From contig NZ_CP059165.1 in NCBI RefSeq assembly GCF_013466425.1, positions 3,844,001 through 3,908,000 of the forward strand: a stretch of DNA of 64,000 bases, read 5' to 3'. The notes under the pieces were generated by a model. That model saw nothing but the letters and a program-made list of their open reading frames with translations. It had not been told where the DNA came from and ran no database searches. Origin of the DNA: Mycobacterium vicinigordonae. Lineage in GTDB: Bacteria; Actinomycetota; Actinomycetes; Mycobacteriales; Mycobacteriaceae. This document shows positions 1 to 7,844 of the stretch, piece after piece. Position numbers and translations under genes: made by a program. Position 1 is the first letter of the stretch. Every line of letters starts with the position of its first letter.

Positions 1-623
1 TCGACCTCGACGGCACGCTGACGGATTCGGCGGCCGGGATCGTGGCCAGTTTTCGGCATGCGCTCACCCACATCGGCGCCACGATCCCAGACGGCGACCT
101 GGCCACCATGATCGTCGGCCCCCCGATGGACGAGACGTTGCGCGCGATGGAGCTCAACGGCCGGGTGGACGAGGCGGTGGCGGCCTACCGGGCCGAATAC
201 GGCAGCCGCGGCTGGGCGATGAACACGCTGTTCGACGGCATCGCGCCGCTGCTGGCTGACCTGCAAGGCGCCGGTGTGCGACTGGCGGTGGCGACCTCCA
301 AATTGGAGCCGACCGCGCGGCGGATCCTTGCCCACTTCGGGCTGGACCAGCACTTCGAGGTCATCGCGGGTGCATGTCCCGACGGCTCGCGCGCGTCCAA
401 GGCTGAGGTACTCGGCCATGCGCTAACGCAGCTGGAGCCGCTGCCCGAGCGGGTGCTGATGATCGGCGACCGCAGCCACGATGTCGACGGCGCGGCCGCG
501 CACGGTATCGACACGGTGGTGGTCGGCTGGGGCTACGGCCGCGCCGACTTTCCCGACACCGACGGCAGTGGCGTGCGCCACGTCGCGACGATCGACGAGC
601 TGCGGAGGACTTTAGGTGTCTGA
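1..623 (+). CDS. ptkA: HAD-family protein tyrosine kinase PtkA, 5' truncated by the window edge
   Basis: The reading frame enters from upstream. The HAD motif I (DLDGT) is read from base 3, so only the N-terminal extension is missing. Later HAD motifs are visible: TSK (motif II), a conserved lysine in ASKAEV, and GDRSHDVDGAA (motif IV). It ends at a TGA that overlaps the GTG start of the next gene by 8 bp, so the two genes are translationally coupled. In M. tuberculosis the HAD protein in front of ptpA (Rv2232) is the tyrosine kinase PtkA, which phosphorylates PtpA. The kinase role is known for that protein and inferred here from synteny; by sequence alone this is a phosphoglycolate-phosphatase-like HAD protein. 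Confidence 0.85.
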   Translation, partial: DLDGTLTDSAAGIVASFRHALTHIGATIPDGDLATMIVGPPMDETLRAMELNGRVDEAVAAYRAEYGSRGWAMNTLFDGIAPLLADLQGAGVRLAVATSKLEPTARRILAHFGLDQHFEVIAGACPDGSRASKAEVLGHALTQLEPLPERVLMIGDRSHDVDGAAAHGIDTVVVGWGYGRADFPDTDGSGVRHVATIDELRRTLGV

Positions 624-1155
624 GCCAAATCCGCCGCTCCTCGGCGGGCCGCCAAACGGCGGTCACCAGCGACAGCTGCACGTGACCTTCGTCTGCTCGG
701 GGAACATCTGCCGGTCGCCGATGGCAGAGAAGATGTTCGCCCATCAGATTCAGCAGCGTGGCCTTGGCGACGTCGTCCGGGTCACCAGCGCCGGCACCGG
801 CAACTGGCACGCGGGAGAGGGGGCTGATCGGCGCGCCACGCAGGTGCTGCGTGAGCGCGGCTACCCCACCGAGCACCGCGCTACCCAACTCGATGACGAC
901 CACCTGACCGCGGATCTGGTGGTGGCACTGGGACGCAACCATGCCCGGATGCTGCGCGAGCTGGGAGTCGAGGAGGGCCGGGTGCGGATGCTGCGCTCGT
1001 TCGATCCGCGCTCGGGGGCATTCGCCCCGGATGTCGAGGACCCTTACTACGGCGACGACGCGGACTTCGTGGAGACCTTCGTGGTCATCGAGGCCGCGCT
1101 GCCCGGCCTGCACGACTGGGTCGACCTGCAACTCGCACAGAACGGCTCGGGTTGA
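616..1155 (+). CDS. ptpA: Low-molecular-weight protein tyrosine phosphatase PtpA
   Basis: The 179-residue protein has the P-loop C(x)5R signature in CSGNICRS (Cys27, Arg33) and the general-acid loop DPYYG (Asp142, Tyr144, Tyr145). In M. tuberculosis PtpA is secreted into the macrophage, dephosphorylates host VPS33B and blocks phagosome acidification; the two tyrosines after the catalytic Asp are targets of PtkA. The GTG start lies inside the end of ptkA and the stop touches the next start, giving a ptkA-ptpA-SURF1 run. Compared with the M. tuberculosis enzyme as I recall it (about 163 residues), this one has roughly 16 extra residues, nearly all between MSEP and LHVTF; they are rich in Pro, Gly and Asn. 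Confidence 0.93.
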   Translation: MSEPNPPLLGGPPNGGHQRQLHVTFVCSGNICRSPMAEKMFAHQIQQRGLGDVVRVTSAGTGNWHAGEGADRRATQVLRERGYPTEHRATQLDDDHLTADLVVALGRNHARMLRELGVEEGRVRMLRSFDPRSGAFAPDVEDPYYGDDADFVETFVVIEAALPGLHDWVDLQLAQNGSG

Positions 1156-2009
1156 TGGCGCGCAGGGTTCCGCGTCTGGGATTCCTGCTGCGGCCGGGGT
1201 GGATCGCCCTGTGGCTGGTGTGCATCGCGTTCACCTACCTGTGCTTCACCGTGCTCGCTCCGTGGCAGCTGGGCAAGAACACCAGGACGTCCCGGGAGAA
1301 TCAGCAGATCACGGACTCGCTGAACACCCCACCCGTCCCGCTGAAAACATTTTTGCCGCAACAGAATTCATCCGCTCCCGACGCCCAGTGGCGCCGGGTG
1401 ACGGCCACCGGGCACTACCTTCCGGACGTACACGTGCTGGCCCGGCTGCGGGTGGTCGAGGGCGAGCAGGCTTTCGAGGTGCTGGCACCGTTCGCCGTGG
1501 ACGACGGGCCGACCGTGCTCGTCGACCGCGGATACGTACGGCCCGAGCCGGGTTCGCACGTTCCCCAGATCTCGCCGCCGCCGAGTCAGACCGTGACCAT
1601 TACCGCGCACCTGCGCGACTCCGAGCCAGCGGTGTCGGGCAAGGAGCCGTTCACTAGAGACGGCTACCAACAGGTGTATTCGGTCAGCACCGAACAGGTT
1701 TCGGCATTGACCAGGGTGCCGCTAGCGAGTTCATATCTGCAGTTGGTCGAGGACCAACCCGGCGGGCTGGGCTTGATCGGGCTGCCGCATCTGGATGCCG
1801 GGCCGTTCCTGTCCTACGGCATCCAGTGGATTCTGTTCGGCGTGGTGGCACCCAGCGCGTTGGGGTATTTCGTCTACGCCGAGCTGCGGGCGCGGCGCAA
1901 GGAGAAGCAACAGCCACCGGCCAGCGCACCCGGCGAGCGGCCAGCTCCGCCGCCTGCGGAGAAATCTGTCGAGGACAAATTGGCCGACCGGTACGGTCGC
2001 CGTCGCTAG
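1155..2009 (+). CDS. SURF1-family membrane protein (cytochrome oxidase assembly factor type)
   Basis: The protein has the SURF1 layout: one N-terminal membrane segment (around residues 12-35, with the PWQLG motif just after it), a large extracytoplasmic loop with the conserved LVDRGYV-type core, and a second membrane segment near residues 220-245, followed by a charged Pro-rich tail. SURF1 proteins help insert haem a/a3 into cytochrome c oxidase; that role is by family. I chose the ATG at 1155, whose A is the last base of the ptpA TGA. A TTG just upstream is possible. The 3' end overlaps the convergent cobD by 4 bp. It matches Rv2235 in position. Confidence 0.88.
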   Translation: MARRVPRLGFLLRPGWIALWLVCIAFTYLCFTVLAPWQLGKNTRTSRENQQITDSLNTPPVPLKTFLPQQNSSAPDAQWRRVTATGHYLPDVHVLARLRVVEGEQAFEVLAPFAVDDGPTVLVDRGYVRPEPGSHVPQISPPPSQTVTITAHLRDSEPAVSGKEPFTRDGYQQVYSVSTEQVSALTRVPLASSYLQLVEDQPGGLGLIGLPHLDAGPFLSYGIQWILFGVVAPSALGYFVYAELRARRKEKQQPPASAPGERPAPPPAEKSVEDKLADRYGRRR

Positions 2010-2929
2010 CGCCGCGGGATCGCACCCGCAACGACCAAGACAGCGGCGCCCTGCACCGCCCGCGACAACCGCACCGCACGACGCAGGTCGTTGACCGTGG
2101 GCTGCCTGCCGGCACCCAGCGTCGGCCGGATCTGCAGCTCATGCCGATACTGGGTCGGGCCACCTAGGCGTACGCCCAGGGCCCCGGCGAATGCCGCCTC
2201 GACGACGCCCGCGTTGGGACTGGGATGCCGCGCGGCATCGCGGCGCCAGGCCGTTGTCGCGCCCAACGCAGAACCGCCGACCAGCGGCGCACACCCGACC
2301 ACCAGCAACGCCGCGAACCGGGCGCCGGTGAAATTCACCAAATCGTCCAATCGTGCTGCGGCCCAACCGAATTTCAGGTATCGCGGCGATCGGTACCCCA
2401 CCATTGCGTCCAGGGTGTTCACCGCGCGGTAGGCCAGCACCGCGGGCGCCCCGCCGATCGCCGCCCACAGCAGCGGCGCGACCTCCGCATCGGAGGTGTT
2501 CTCGGCCACCGACTCTAGTGCCGCTCGGTTCAGCCCGGTTTCGTCCAGAACCGCCGGATCACGCCCACACAGTGACGGCAGCAGCCGTCGGGCGCCCACG
2601 AGGTCTCCGACGTCGAGCAGATCGGCCATCCGAGAACCGGTGCGCGCCAGCGTGGTTCCGCCCAGCGCAACCCAGGTGGCGATGGCCGTTGCCGGCCCAC
2701 GACCGGCCGTGCGCTGCAGCATCGCGCCGAGCAGACCCGCCGCGCCCGCCAGCAGACCCACATGCAGCACGCCGGCCACCTTAGCGTCGCGATAGGTGAA
2801 CCGTTCCAGCCGTGCCGCCGCCGCACCGAACACCGCCACCGGGTGGCCACGTTGCGGGTCGGCGAAGATGAGATCGGCCAGATATCCGACCACGACCCCG
2901 ACGATCGCGGACTGCCGTGCCGACAACAC
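2006..2929 (-). CDS. cobD: Adenosylcobinamide-phosphate synthase CobD
   Basis: The 307-residue multi-spanning membrane protein has the CobD/CbiB signatures: [10 protein letters not shown] at the N-terminus, SVAENTSDA(E) mid-protein, [12 protein letters not shown] and [11 protein letters not shown] towards the C-terminus. CobD joins (R)-1-amino-2-propanol O-phosphate to adenosylcobyric acid during cobalamin synthesis. The start is GTG at 2929. It is convergent with the SURF1 gene (4-bp overlap) and divergent from the MpaB-family gene, as for Rv2236c in M. tuberculosis. Confidence 0.95.
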   Translation of the reverse strand: MLSARQSAIVGVVVGYLADLIFADPQRGHPVAVFGAAAARLERFTYRDAKVAGVLHVGLLAGAAGLLGAMLQRTAGRGPATAIATWVALGGTTLARTGSRMADLLDVGDLVGARRLLPSLCGRDPAVLDETGLNRAALESVAENTSDAEVAPLLWAAIGGAPAVLAYRAVNTLDAMVGYRSPRYLKFGWAAARLDDLVNFTGARFAALLVVGCAPLVGGSALGATTAWRRDAARHPSPNAGVVEAAFAGALGVRLGGPTQYRHELQIRPTLGAGRQPTVNDLRRAVRLSRAVQGAAVLVVAGAIPRR

Positions 2930-3009
2930 CTCGGCAGCCTCTCATATCGGTGGCATATTCTCTGGCCGACTCATCCGTGATCTACTCGGTGAATGGGAAA
3001 GGATCCGCA

Positions 3010-3825
3010 ATGAAGCGGCCTGCGTCCAGAGTCGCCGACCTGTTGAACCCGTTGGCCCTGCTGATGCCGGCGGCAAACGTCATCATGCAGCTGTCTCTGC
3101 CGGGGGTCGGTTATGGCGTGCTGGAGAGCCCGGTGGACAGCGGCAACGTCTACAAGCACCCGTTCAAGCGGGCCCGCACCACCGGGACATACCTGGCGGT
3201 GGCGACCGTCGGAACCGAGTCCGATCGCAAACTCATCCGCGGTGCCGTCGACACCGTACACCGGCAGGTGCGGTCCACGGCGTCAAGCCCGTTGTCCTAC
3301 AACGCCTTCGACCCGAAGTTGCAGCTGTGGGTGGCGGCGTGCTTGTACCGCTACTTCGTGGAGCAACACGAGTTCCTGCACGGCCCGCTCGACGACGCCA
3401 GCGCCGATGCCGTGTATCAGGACGCCAAGAAGCTGGGCACCACGCTGCAGGTGCCTGACCGCATGTGGCCGCCGGACCGGATCGCCTTCGACGAGTATTG
3501 GAAGCGGTCCCTCGACGAACTGAATATCGATCCGCCGGTGCGGGAGCATCTGCGCGGGGTGGCGTCCATGGCATTCCTGCCGTGGCCGGTGCGCGCGTCG
3601 GCAGGGCGCTTCAATCTCTTTGCGACGGCAGGGTTTCTGGCCCCGGAGTTCCGGGCGATGATGAACCTGGAGTGGTCGGAGTCCCAGCAGCGCCGGTTTG
3701 AGCTGCTCTTGACGGCGATGCGGCTGGCCGACCGGGTGATCCCCAATGGCTTCTGGATCTTCCTGTATCAGCTTTACCTGTGGGACATGAGGTTTCGTGC
3801 GCGGCGCGGCTGGCGCATCGTCTAA
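3010..3825 (+). CDS. MpaB-family (DUF2236) putative oxygenase
   Basis: The 271-residue protein resembles the oxygenase-MpaB/DUF2236 family, with conserved stretches [10 protein letters not shown], an FLPWPVR-like motif and a basic C-terminus. The family includes latex-clearing and MpaB-like haem-dependent enzymes, but no substrate is known for the mycobacterial members. I chose the ATG at 3010 because GAAAGGA lies 6 bases upstream; an earlier in-frame start at 2917 would run through the divergent promoter region. The position matches Rv2237. Confidence 0.75.
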   Translation: MKRPASRVADLLNPLALLMPAANVIMQLSLPGVGYGVLESPVDSGNVYKHPFKRARTTGTYLAVATVGTESDRKLIRGAVDTVHRQVRSTASSPLSYNAFDPKLQLWVAACLYRYFVEQHEFLHGPLDDASADAVYQDAKKLGTTLQVPDRMWPPDRIAFDEYWKRSLDELNIDPPVREHLRGVASMAFLPWPVRASAGRFNLFATAGFLAPEFRAMMNLEWSESQQRRFELLLTAMRLADRVIPNGFWIFLYQLYLWDMRFRARRGWRIV

Positions 3826-3926
3826 GCCTCTCCCCCTTCCGTTGCCTTTCTTTTGCGCCCGAGCGTGACATTCCCGACGCAAACTCGGCGTGTCGCGCCG
3901 CCTCGTTCACAGTCGGCGCGAGCTTT

Positions 3927-5051
3927 TCAGCGCATCGCGTTGAAGAACTTTCGCACATCCTCAACGAACAGATCCGGCTGCTCCCACGCGGCGAAATGCC
4001 CGCCCCGCGGCATCGTGGTCCAGTGCGTGATGTTGTAGTTCGGCTCGCACCAGGACCGCGGGGCAGGGAGTACCTCTTTCGGGAAAGACGCGACGCCGGT
4101 CGGTAATTCGACGCGGGAGGTATCACCCCACACTTTGAAGCTCTCCCAGTACAGCCGGGCCGATGACGCTGCCGTCTCGGTCACCCAATACAGCATCACG
4201 TTGTCCAGCAACTCGTCTCGCGTCACCACGTTTTCCGGGTGGCCGTCGCAGTCCATCCACGCCCAGAACTTCTCCACTATCCAGGCCAGCTGCCCGACCG
4301 GCGAATCGACCAGGCCGTAGCCCAGCGTCTGCGGTCGCGTCGACTGCTGCTTGGAGTACCCGGTGCCGCTCTTGCGGTGCTCAGCTAACGCGGCCAGCGC
4401 CACCTGTTCCTCCGGGGTGGGGTTGGCCAGCGTTTCGGGGGTCGGCCTGCCCAGCGGCATGTTCAGGTGGATCGCCGCGCAGTTTCCGCCGTTGCGCCCG
4501 ATCTGGGTCGTGACGGCCGCACCCCAGTCGCCTCCCTGGGCGCCGTAGCGCTCGTAGCCCAGCCGTCCCATCAGCTCCTCCCACACCAGGGCGATCTTCT
4601 GCACGCCCCAGCCGGTGCGGCCCGGCTTTCCGGAGAAGCCATAGCCGGGCAGCGACGGGCACACCACGTGGAAGGCGTCCTCGGCGCGACCGCCATAGGC
4701 GGTGGGGTTGGTCAGCGGCTCGATCACCTTGTGGAACTCCACGATCGAGCCGGGCCAACCGTGGGTGATCAGCAGCGGGAAGGCGCCCTGGTGTGGGGAT
4801 CGCTGGTGGATGAAATGGATGTCCAAGCCGTCGAATTGGTCGATGAAGTGGTCGAACCGGTTTAGCGCGGATTCCCTTGCGCGCCAGTTGTACTCGTTAG
4901 CCCAGTAAGCAGCCAGGTCGCGGGTGTAGCGCAATGGGATGCCCTGGCTCCAGTCGTCCACGCATTCGGCTTCGGGCCAGCGGGTCCGGGCCAGCCGGGA
5001 GCGCAGGTCGTCGAGGACTTCGTCGGGGACGTCGATGCGAAACGGCTTCAC
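3927..5051 (-). CDS. Epoxide hydrolase, microsomal type with N-terminal EHN domain
   Basis: The 374-residue alpha/beta hydrolase begins with an EHN-like N-terminal meander (about residues 1-110). The core follows: HGWPGS oxyanion motif (residues 97-102), nucleophile Asp175 in GGDWGA, and catalytic His352 in RGGHFAAWEQP. The ring-opening tyrosines expected in the cap are plausible, for example Tyr in LYWES. Such enzymes hydrate epoxides to diols. It is convergent with the MpaB-family gene and has no counterpart at this place in M. tuberculosis as I remember it, so it is probably a lineage-specific insertion. Confidence 0.9.
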   Translation of the reverse strand: MKPFRIDVPDEVLDDLRSRLARTRWPEAECVDDWSQGIPLRYTRDLAAYWANEYNWRARESALNRFDHFIDQFDGLDIHFIHQRSPHQGAFPLLITHGWPGSIVEFHKVIEPLTNPTAYGGRAEDAFHVVCPSLPGYGFSGKPGRTGWGVQKIALVWEELMGRLGYERYGAQGGDWGAAVTTQIGRNGGNCAAIHLNMPLGRPTPETLANPTPEEQVALAALAEHRKSGTGYSKQQSTRPQTLGYGLVDSPVGQLAWIVEKFWAWMDCDGHPENVVTRDELLDNVMLYWVTETAASSARLYWESFKVWGDTSRVELPTGVASFPKEVLPAPRSWCEPNYNITHWTTMPRGGHFAAWEQPDLFVEDVRKFFNAMR

Positions 5052-5061
5052 CCGCTCGACC

Positions 5062-5250
5062 CTACTTCTGGGCGTCCTTGATCAGGGTGCTGATCTGTTC
5101 AAGCAGTTGGCGCATGTCAGCGCGCATCGCGTCCACCGCGGCGTACAGGTCGGCCTTGGTCGCCGGTTGCTGATCCGACGACAACGGCCGCACCGGCGGT
5201 CCCGACGTCTGGCGTGCGCTGCTGCTCGACGAGCTAGGTAGGTCGCTCAC
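5062..5250 (-). CDS. Small Ser-rich protein with C-terminal helix, unknown function
   Basis: This 62-residue reading frame begins at GTG 5250 (GTG 5256 is also possible) and lies 10 bases upstream of the epoxide hydrolase start on the same strand. The N-terminal half is low-complexity (a run of six Ser, then Pro/Gln); the C-terminal half, from TKADLYAAVD to the end, is a regular amphipathic helix with Leu/Ile spacing typical of a short coiled coil. No good ribosome binding site is visible. The frame continues upstream without a stop, but that extension overlaps the coiled-coil gene and looks random. Confidence 0.45.
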   Translation of the reverse strand: MSDLPSSSSSSARQTSGPPVRPLSSDQQPATKADLYAAVDAMRADMRQLLEQISTLIKDAQK

Positions 5251-5362
5251 GCCCACGAGCGTGCCATACCCGCTCGAACTCGTCCAAGAGACCAGCGCGT
5301 GGGCGGTGCGGTGGAAGGCGCGCCGCCGGAGTCGGTCGCGTCGCTGCTCAGCTAACAGTGCC

Positions 5363-5728
5363 CTATGGACGCTGTTCGCCTCGGGCAGATTCACGCTCGA
5401 TCTCAGCCTGCTCACGTCGGGCGTGGGCGTGGAACCGCTCATCGCGCTGATGGGCGCGTGCGAGGCGTTCACGTTCCCGCGCTGCGGCGCTACCTTCGCG
5501 TTCGTCAGCGGCCGTCTCGCGATCATCCGCGTCTCGCTCACGGTCGTCGGCGATCCGATCTCGATTGTCAGCGACGCGATCTCGTTCGTCAGCAAGGCGC
5601 TCGCGGCGCATGACCGTGTCCTCACGGTGCGCGACCTCCACCTCACGGTCGCTAAGCGCAGCCTGGGCGTCCTGCTCACAGTCTCTAGCCGCAGCCGCCG
5701 AATCCTTCGCGAGATCTCGCCTGATCAC
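5363..5728 (-). CDS. Highly charged helical repeat protein, unknown function
   Basis: The 121-residue protein is almost entirely Arg, Asp, Glu and Ala. Its core is a seven-residue repeat of the form (L/V/I)AD(D/E/N)R(D/E)R, seen at RERLADERDR, VADNRDR, IADDRER and DADDRET, which predicts a long single helix or coiled coil. The GTG start at 5728 has GAGGG about 8 bases upstream. It ends about 110 bases before the small Ser-rich gene and starts about 170 bases inside the host side of attL. The other frames here are less convincing. No catalytic motif is visible. Confidence 0.55.
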   Translation of the reverse strand: MIRRDLAKDSAAAARDCEQDAQAALSDREVEVAHREDTVMRRERLADERDRVADNRDRIADDRERDADDRETAADEREGSAAARERERLARAHQRDERFHAHARREQAEIERESARGEQRP

Positions 5729-5900
5729 TTCGCTTACCCTCTGACCGAATCCACCTGGATGTGGGAGTTCAGCCTACGCCGTGGCGGCTTTCTGTACGCT
5801 GGCCGCTTCGCGCCGCGACCCCATTGGGACACGGGGCACCTGACGGGCACCCGACGTCGGCGCCGCGGCCTAAAACGCTCTCCTGACCTGTGCCAGTGCT

Positions 5901-5944
5901 GGTGGGCGCGGACGGTATCGAACCGCCGACCGCTGGTGTGTAAA
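5901..5944. repeat. attL: displaced 3' end of tRNA-Val
   Basis: This is identical over 44 bp to 15727-15770. Read on the minus strand it is the 3' part of a tRNA (end of the anticodon arm, variable region, T arm, acceptor strand). Here it is followed by an encoded CCA: the minus strand reads ACCA across 5903-5900. It is therefore the original chromosomal tRNA 3' end, cut off by integration. Confidence 0.92.
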
Positions 5945-6132
5945 TTTATATTGATATGTCTAGCTGGTAACTTCTCGTGGCTCACATTTTGCGAAATCGC
6001 CTATGCCAGAGGACTTTTCATATCCCTCCGTATCACCTCGTATCGGCCCGTTATTTCCTGTCTTGACCCGTTCTCGGCCCGGCGGGGGGTTGGCTCGCTC
6101 AAGCGTTCGACTCCGGACTCACGTTTCGCCTG
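5945..6132. other. Left end of the element, non-coding
   Basis: This is a 188-bp AT-richer stretch between attL and the stop of the AlbA-domain gene. It holds one copy of a 30-bp imperfect repeat (6065-6094) that recurs near the right end, and short CGTATC repeats around 6030-6050. These are plausible integrase arm or accessory-factor sites. No gene is seen. Confidence 0.5.
6065..6094 (+). repeat. Terminal 30-bp repeat, left copy
   Basis: It matches 15649-15678 in direct orientation at 25 of 30 positions, with a shared core GGCCCGGCGGGGGGT. Both copies lie inside the element, about 120 bp from attL and 50 bp from attR, as expected for arm-type sites of a tyrosine integrase or its directionality factor. 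Confidence 0.5.
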
Positions 6133-7794
6133 TCAATCGCCGATTTCGGCATCGAGGAAGTTGTCAATCGTCCAAGTCCCCGCGCCGACTGTGACGCTGG
6201 TCTTCCATGATTTGGTGCACCGATGACTCAGCGAACTCGCGGTCAGCTCTATGTCCAGGGCGCTCGGCGCGTCAGGACCGGCCACAATTGTCAGCGTCAG
6301 CGGGTCTGACCACTCCCTGGGGCGCAGGTCGCCAATGTCCCAGGTGGCTTCGAATAGGGTGTCCTTCTCGACAACCGACGGCTCACGCGGATCGAAGACG
6401 TAGTTGTTTGTCTCCCTGGCGAGCGCCGCCATTTGGATCTCGGTCAAGTAGTCGGTGCCCCGGTCAGGCCACTTTGGTAATCGACGCGGCAATGGTTCCA
6501 CAGCTGGGGGTGACCCACGCACCACCAGGCTGGTGCGGGGAATTTTCGCGGTGAGCTTGACCCCGGTCACTGAATCATCGGTTTCGTTGCCGACGGTAAA
6601 CACGACCTTGTTCTCATCGGATTCGACGACCCCCCGCACCATGTGATCGACCACCCCGTTGCGGATCCGAGCCAGGTAATCCTCGACACGTCGGTTGAAC
6701 TCCTTCCCGTCCTCAGCGGTGGCGGATTGCGGCCCGAACATTCCGCCGAGAGAACTCGGGACGACGAAGCTCGTAAGATTTGCGAGGCTGCCGATGGACG
6801 GATTTGGGGACCTCGGGGGTGGCGGAGGAGGCGGAGGTTCACCGCTATTGGCTCGGACATAGACCTCGTGCCGGTTCAGCCAGTCATTGATCTCATCGAT
6901 GTCAGCACTCAACCGGGTGAGCGGCTCGGCCTGGGCCTCAAATTCGAGGTCGAGGCCAGGATTGCGCCGTCCATCCAACAGGCGCTCTTCCAACATCGCG
7001 AGCTCTTTGGGACCCGCTGGCTGAGTCTGCGCCGTTCCCCGGTGGAAGACCGTGCCCGCCTGATGGCGGGTTCTGTCGTTGCTGAACTCCTTCTGCAAGG
7101 TGTGAATGTGGTCCCCGGCTCGGGGAGCCTCGACCACAATCACCAGCACGGTCACATCCGCCAGTTCGACGTAATGAGCCATCCAACGAGGTCCGTCGGC
7201 GTAGGTCTTGACTCGCTGCCCGAGGGTCGCGTGGTCGAAGGTAGGCACTCCGGGTGCGTTCCCGGGTTCGACACCGACAACCATGTACGCCACGCCTTCG
7301 CACGACCGCTGAGCCTCCGAGACTGATCGGTTGGCGAACCCAAGGATGGCCTTCGCTACTGAAAACCGACCCTCAGCAACGCTGAGGTTCAGTGCGCTCT
7401 TCCACTCAAGCCAGTTCGTTTCCTGCGTGGTAGTCGGCGAGTTGTAAATGGCCGTCACTAGGTCCCGTAGCTCGTCCTCGGTGCGAAGCGCCCTGGTCTT
7501 GTCGAGATGGCCCAAGGTCAGGCGAATCGACCCTGCGTCCGTCGGCGGCCATGTCCCAGCTGTCCTGCGTGCTTCCGCCGTGGGTTGACCGGTGCTAATG
7601 ACCTGATCATCGCCGTGCAGACCACCCTCGAAGAAGTGCTTCAATGCTTCCAAGGATCGCTGAACGGCTTCTTCGTCCATGCCGAGATGCGCGGCAACCG
7701 CGCTCGGCGCAACTCCCCCGCCACCGGTTTCGTCGTAGAGGTCGACGGCTGCCTTCAACACGGGCAGATCCCGCGTAGTCCAGGTGTCTGTCAT
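6133..7794 (-). CDS. AlbA_2/Schlafen-like putative nucleic-acid-binding protein, element cargo
   Basis: The 553-residue protein has a possible winged-helix segment (about residues 8-60), then a region resembling the Schlafen AlbA_2 domain (about 105-255): TNWLEWKSAL, with the E-x-K pair Glu130/Lys132, followed by AKAILGFANR and GVAYMVVGVE. A run of eight prolines (320-327) leads into a C-terminal domain of about 200 residues rich in beta-strand-like sequence. AlbA_2 proteins include regulators and nucleases found in anti-phage systems; the function here is inferred. I chose the ATG at 7794 because upstream codons overlap the terminase gene and look random. It sits at the attL end, separated from the terminase by 50 bp, and so may have its own promoter. 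Confidence 0.75.
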   Translation of the reverse strand: MTDTWTTRDLPVLKAAVDLYDETGGGGVAPSAVAAHLGMDEEAVQRSLEALKHFFEGGLHGDDQVISTGQPTAEARRTAGTWPPTDAGSIRLTLGHLDKTRALRTEDELRDLVTAIYNSPTTTQETNWLEWKSALNLSVAEGRFSVAKAILGFANRSVSEAQRSCEGVAYMVVGVEPGNAPGVPTFDHATLGQRVKTYADGPRWMAHYVELADVTVLVIVVEAPRAGDHIHTLQKEFSNDRTRHQAGTVFHRGTAQTQPAGPKELAMLEERLLDGRRNPGLDLEFEAQAEPLTRLSADIDEINDWLNRHEVYVRANSGEPPPPPPPPRSPNPSIGSLANLTSFVVPSSLGGMFGPQSATAEDGKEFNRRVEDYLARIRNGVVDHMVRGVVESDENKVVFTVGNETDDSVTGVKLTAKIPRTSLVVRGSPPAVEPLPRRLPKWPDRGTDYLTEIQMAALARETNNYVFDPREPSVVEKDTLFEATWDIGDLRPREWSDPLTLTIVAGPDAPSALDIELTASSLSHRCTKSWKTSVTVGAGTWTIDNFLDAEIGD

Positions 7795-7844
7795 GTCGGC
7801 GAGTATGACCGAGCACACCGACAAGCAAAGGATATTTTTACAAG

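Noticed and set aside
5261..6226. Plus-strand 321-residue frame crossing attL
   Set aside because: It spans host DNA, the att core and the element, is antisense to the coiled-coil gene and shows no motif; it is a chance frame.
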